DNA from: an uncultured Eubacteriales bacterium | GTDB taxonomy: Bacteria > Bacillota > Clostridia > UMGS1810 | DNA: 6,323 nucleotides | Assembly (NCBI GenBank): GCA_900555295.1 | Contig: USKN01000109.1 | Location: 1-6,323 of the forward strand | Direction: 5' to 3' | Part shown: in pieces, positions 4,256 through 6,323 of the stretch | How positions within the stretch are numbered: position 1 is the stretch's first letter | Layout: every line of letters begins with the position of its first letter | Notes under the pieces: model-generated | What the model saw: the letters and a program-made list of their open reading frames with translations, nothing else | Told to the model about the DNA's origin: nothing | Databases searched by the model: none | Position numbers and translations under genes: made by a program

Positions 4256-6130
4256 ATGAACGAATACAACGCAGGAAAATACGGTGCGGCGATAATAGGC
4301 GGCGGCCACGCAGGGTGTGAGGCGGCACTTGCGGCGGCGCGCCTGGGAATTAAAACGATTATGTTTGCAATTAACCTCGACTCTATTGCCAATATGTTTT
4401 GTAACCCCTGTATAGGCGGTACGGCAAAGGGGCATTTGGTTAAAGAGATTGACGCACTCGGCGGTGAAATGGGCAAATGTGCCGATAAAACCTTTATTCA
4501 GTCGCGTATGTTAAACCGCGGCAAAGGCCCTGCCGTTCATTCGCTGCGTGTGCAGTCGGACAGGAGAAGATACCAGGAAGAGATGAAACACACGCTTGAA
4601 CGTCAGCAAAACCTTGATGTTAAACAGGCGGAGATAGTAAAAATAAATTTTAATGACGATAACTCGGTAAAATCGGTTGTAACGCACTTGGGCGCGGTAT
4701 ATGACGTTGACGCGGTTATTATATGTACCGGTACATTTTTGCGCGGACGTGTAATTGTGGGCGATGTTGCATATTCAAGCGGCCCCGACGGTATTTTTCC
4801 CGCAAACGAACTTTCAAAATGTTTAAAGGACGCAGGTATTCCGCTTATGCGTTTTAAAACGGGTACACCCGCGCGCGTAAACCGCAACAGTATAGATTTT
4901 TCGCAAATGGAGGAACAATGCGGCGATGAAAAAATAACCCCGTTTTCGTTTGAAACAAAAAACCCCGGTGAAAACAAAGTATCGTGTTATTTAACTTATA
5001 CCAATGCCGAAACGCATAAAATAATTACCGATAATTTGCACCGTTCACCGCTTTATTCGGGAATGATTGAGGGAATAGGCCCGCGTTACTGCCCGTCGAT
5101 AGAAGATAAAATTGTGCGGTTTAAAGATAAACCCCGTCATCAGCTTTTTATAGAGCCTATGGGTCTTTCAACCGATGAAATGTATATACAGGGATTTTCA
5201 ACAAGCCTGCCCGAAGATGTGCAAATTAAAATGCTTCATTCGCTCAAAGGTCTTGAAAATGCCGTTATGATGCGTACCGCGTACGCTATTGAATACGATT
5301 GCGTTGACGCAACGGAGCTTTACCCCACGCTTGAATTTAAAAAGTTTTCGGGTCTTTACGGCGCAGGGCAGTTTAACGGCAGTTCGGGTTATGAGGAGGC
5401 GGAGGCAAAGGGACTTATGGCAGGTATTAATGCCGCGCTTAAAATTTTAAAACGTGAGCCGTTTGTAATGACGCGCGCGCAGTCGTATATAGGCACGCTT
5501 ATAGATGACCTTACGGTTAAGGGTACAAACGAGCCGTACAGAATGATGACTTCACGCTCGGAATACCGCTTGCTTTTGCGCCAGGATAATGCCGATTTAC
5601 GACTTACTCCTTTGGGTTACAAAATAGGTCTGATATCAGATGAAAGATACAACGCGTTTATTAAAAAGCGTGAAATGACAGATAACGAGGTAAAGCGTGT
5701 GTCAAACACCAATATTGCGCCCACGGATGAGGTGCAGACGCTGCTTGAAAGCTATAACAGCACACCTTTAAAATCGGGTGTTAAATTAAGTGAGCTTATT
5801 CGCCGCCCCGAGCTTGATTACTTTAAGCTTGCGCCGATTGATTTGCAGCGGCAGGATTTAACTGACGATATTGCCGAGGAGGTAAATATTCAAATAAAAT
5901 ACGACGGATATATAAAACTTCAGCTTGCGCAGGTTAAGCAGTTTGAAAAGCTTGAAAACCGCAAAATTCCGTCGGATATAGACTACAATAACGTAAAAGG
6001 ACTGCGTATTGAGGCACGTCAAAAGCTTGATAAAATACGTCCGTCGTCGGTTGGTATGGCGTCGAGAATATCGGGCGTATCACCTGCCGATATGAATGTG
6101 CTTTTAATATATTTGCAGACAAAAAATTAA
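4256..6130 (+). CDS. mnmG: tRNA uridine-5-carboxymethylaminomethyl modification enzyme MnmG
   Basis: MnmG (GidA) is the FAD-dependent partner of MnmE in U34 modification of tRNA; the two form a cytoplasmic heterotetramer in studied species. The 624-residue length matches E. coli (629). The N-terminal FAD-binding Rossmann motif is GGGHAG (15-20) followed by CEAALAAARLG. IGGTAKGHLVKEIDALGG (53-70) and LNRGKGPAVHSLRVQSDRRRY are family hallmarks. The two MnmG signatures are both present: GPRYCPSIEDK (275-285) and GQFNGSSGYEE (371-381). C49 and C279 correspond to the conserved pair Cys47 and Cys277 of the E. coli protein; C52 is an additional Cys. The C-terminal MnmE/tRNA-binding helical domain includes TSRSEYRLLLRQDNADLRL (432-450) and GMASRISGVSPAD (600-612). 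GGGAG at 4241-4245 lies ten bases before the ATG; an ATG at 4249 is out of frame. It follows mnmE by 25 bases and precedes rsmG by 15, so one operon is very likely. Confidence 0.99.
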   Translation: MNEYNAGKYGAAIIGGGHAGCEAALAAARLGIKTIMFAINLDSIANMFCNPCIGGTAKGHLVKEIDALGGEMGKCADKTFIQSRMLNRGKGPAVHSLRVQSDRRRYQEEMKHTLERQQNLDVKQAEIVKINFNDDNSVKSVVTHLGAVYDVDAVIICTGTFLRGRVIVGDVAYSSGPDGIFPANELSKCLKDAGIPLMRFKTGTPARVNRNSIDFSQMEEQCGDEKITPFSFETKNPGENKVSCYLTYTNAETHKIITDNLHRSPLYSGMIEGIGPRYCPSIEDKIVRFKDKPRHQLFIEPMGLSTDEMYIQGFSTSLPEDVQIKMLHSLKGLENAVMMRTAYAIEYDCVDATELYPTLEFKKFSGLYGAGQFNGSSGYEEAEAKGLMAGINAALKILKREPFVMTRAQSYIGTLIDDLTVKGTNEPYRMMTSRSEYRLLLRQDNADLRLTPLGYKIGLISDERYNAFIKKREMTDNEVKRVSNTNIAPTDEVQTLLESYNSTPLKSGVKLSELIRRPELDYFKLAPIDLQRQDLTDDIAEEVNIQIKYDGYIKLQLAQVKQFEKLENRKIPSDIDYNNVKGLRIEARQKLDKIRPSSVGMASRISGVSPADMNVLLIYLQTKN

Positions 6131-6145
6131 TTTGGGAGAATAATA

Positions 6146-6323
6146 ATGGCTTTATACGATATAATGAAAACGCTTAACTGTACCGATATACAGGCACAGC
6201 AGTTTGAAAAATATTATAAAATATTGACAGAACGCAATACACAAATGAATTTAACCGCAATTACCGACGAGGCGGATGTTGCGTACAAGCATTTTGCCGA
6301 CTGTATACTGCCGCTTAATATAC
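6146..6323 (+). CDS. rsmG: 16S rRNA (guanine527-N7)-methyltransferase RsmG, 5' part only
   Basis: RsmG (GidB) uses S-adenosylmethionine to make m7G527 in 16S rRNA; loss gives low-level streptomycin resistance in characterised species. Only 59 residues of an expected total of about 240 lie in the window. They contain the N-terminal family pattern MNLTAITDEADVAYKHFADC, with the NLTAI..(D/E)......HF.DS/C..L arrangement typical of RsmG; the SAM-binding motifs would lie beyond the edge. GGGAG (6134-6138) lies seven bases before the ATG. Only 15 bases separate it from mnmG, the usual neighbour, which supports both the call and co-transcription. Confidence 0.93.
   Translation, partial: MALYDIMKTLNCTDIQAQQFEKYYKILTERNTQMNLTAITDEADVAYKHFADCILPLNI

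Noticed and set aside
3736..4476. Several minus-strand open frames of 87-142 codons across the end of mnmE and start of mnmG.
   Set aside because: They lie antisense to strongly conserved genes and are explained by codon bias of the + strand; none shows protein-like features or a start signal.

Overview
The window looks like chromosomal DNA from a low-GC Gram-positive bacterium, most likely a clostridium (Bacillota). The evidence is the AGGAG/GGGAG-type ribosome binding sites, the mnmE-mnmG-rsmG gene order, a stand-alone sugar-ABC ATPase of the MsmK/MsmX/UgpC type, very AT-rich spacers and palindromic intergenic repeats. Genus or species cannot be read from the sequence alone. All genes are on the + strand.

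Layout: bases 1-47 are the tail of an unidentified upstream gene, closely followed by a CorA-type Mg2+/divalent metal channel (71-931). A 327-base spacer with no recognisable gene or canonical terminator leads to a monocistronic ugpC/msmK-like ABC ATPase (1259-2371), which ends in a textbook intrinsic terminator (2386-2420). Next comes a 433-base spacer: an extremely AT-rich stretch (2421-2550) with a candidate promoter, then a mosaic of hairpins and 47-base repeats (2550-2812). The repeats run up to the ribosome binding site of mnmE (2854-4230), which is followed at short spacing by mnmG (4256-6130) and the start of rsmG (6146 to the window end).

How the genes work together: MnmE and MnmG form the enzyme complex that installs the (carboxymethyl)aminomethyl group on the wobble uridine of certain tRNAs. 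RsmG methylates 16S rRNA. The three form a conserved translation-fidelity operon that in many Firmicutes lies near the replication origin, downstream of rpmH-rnpA-yidC-jag. Here those usual upstream partners are absent and replaced by unrelated transport genes and a repeat mosaic, which suggests an old rearrangement at this junction.

Most of the window is ordinary housekeeping sequence, and I see no convincing new multi-gene system. The points worth a second look are the hairpin/repeat mosaic that may be transcribed as the mnmE leader, substitutions in the guanine-recognition motifs G4 and G5 of MnmE, and the distinct codon usage of the orphan ATPase gene.
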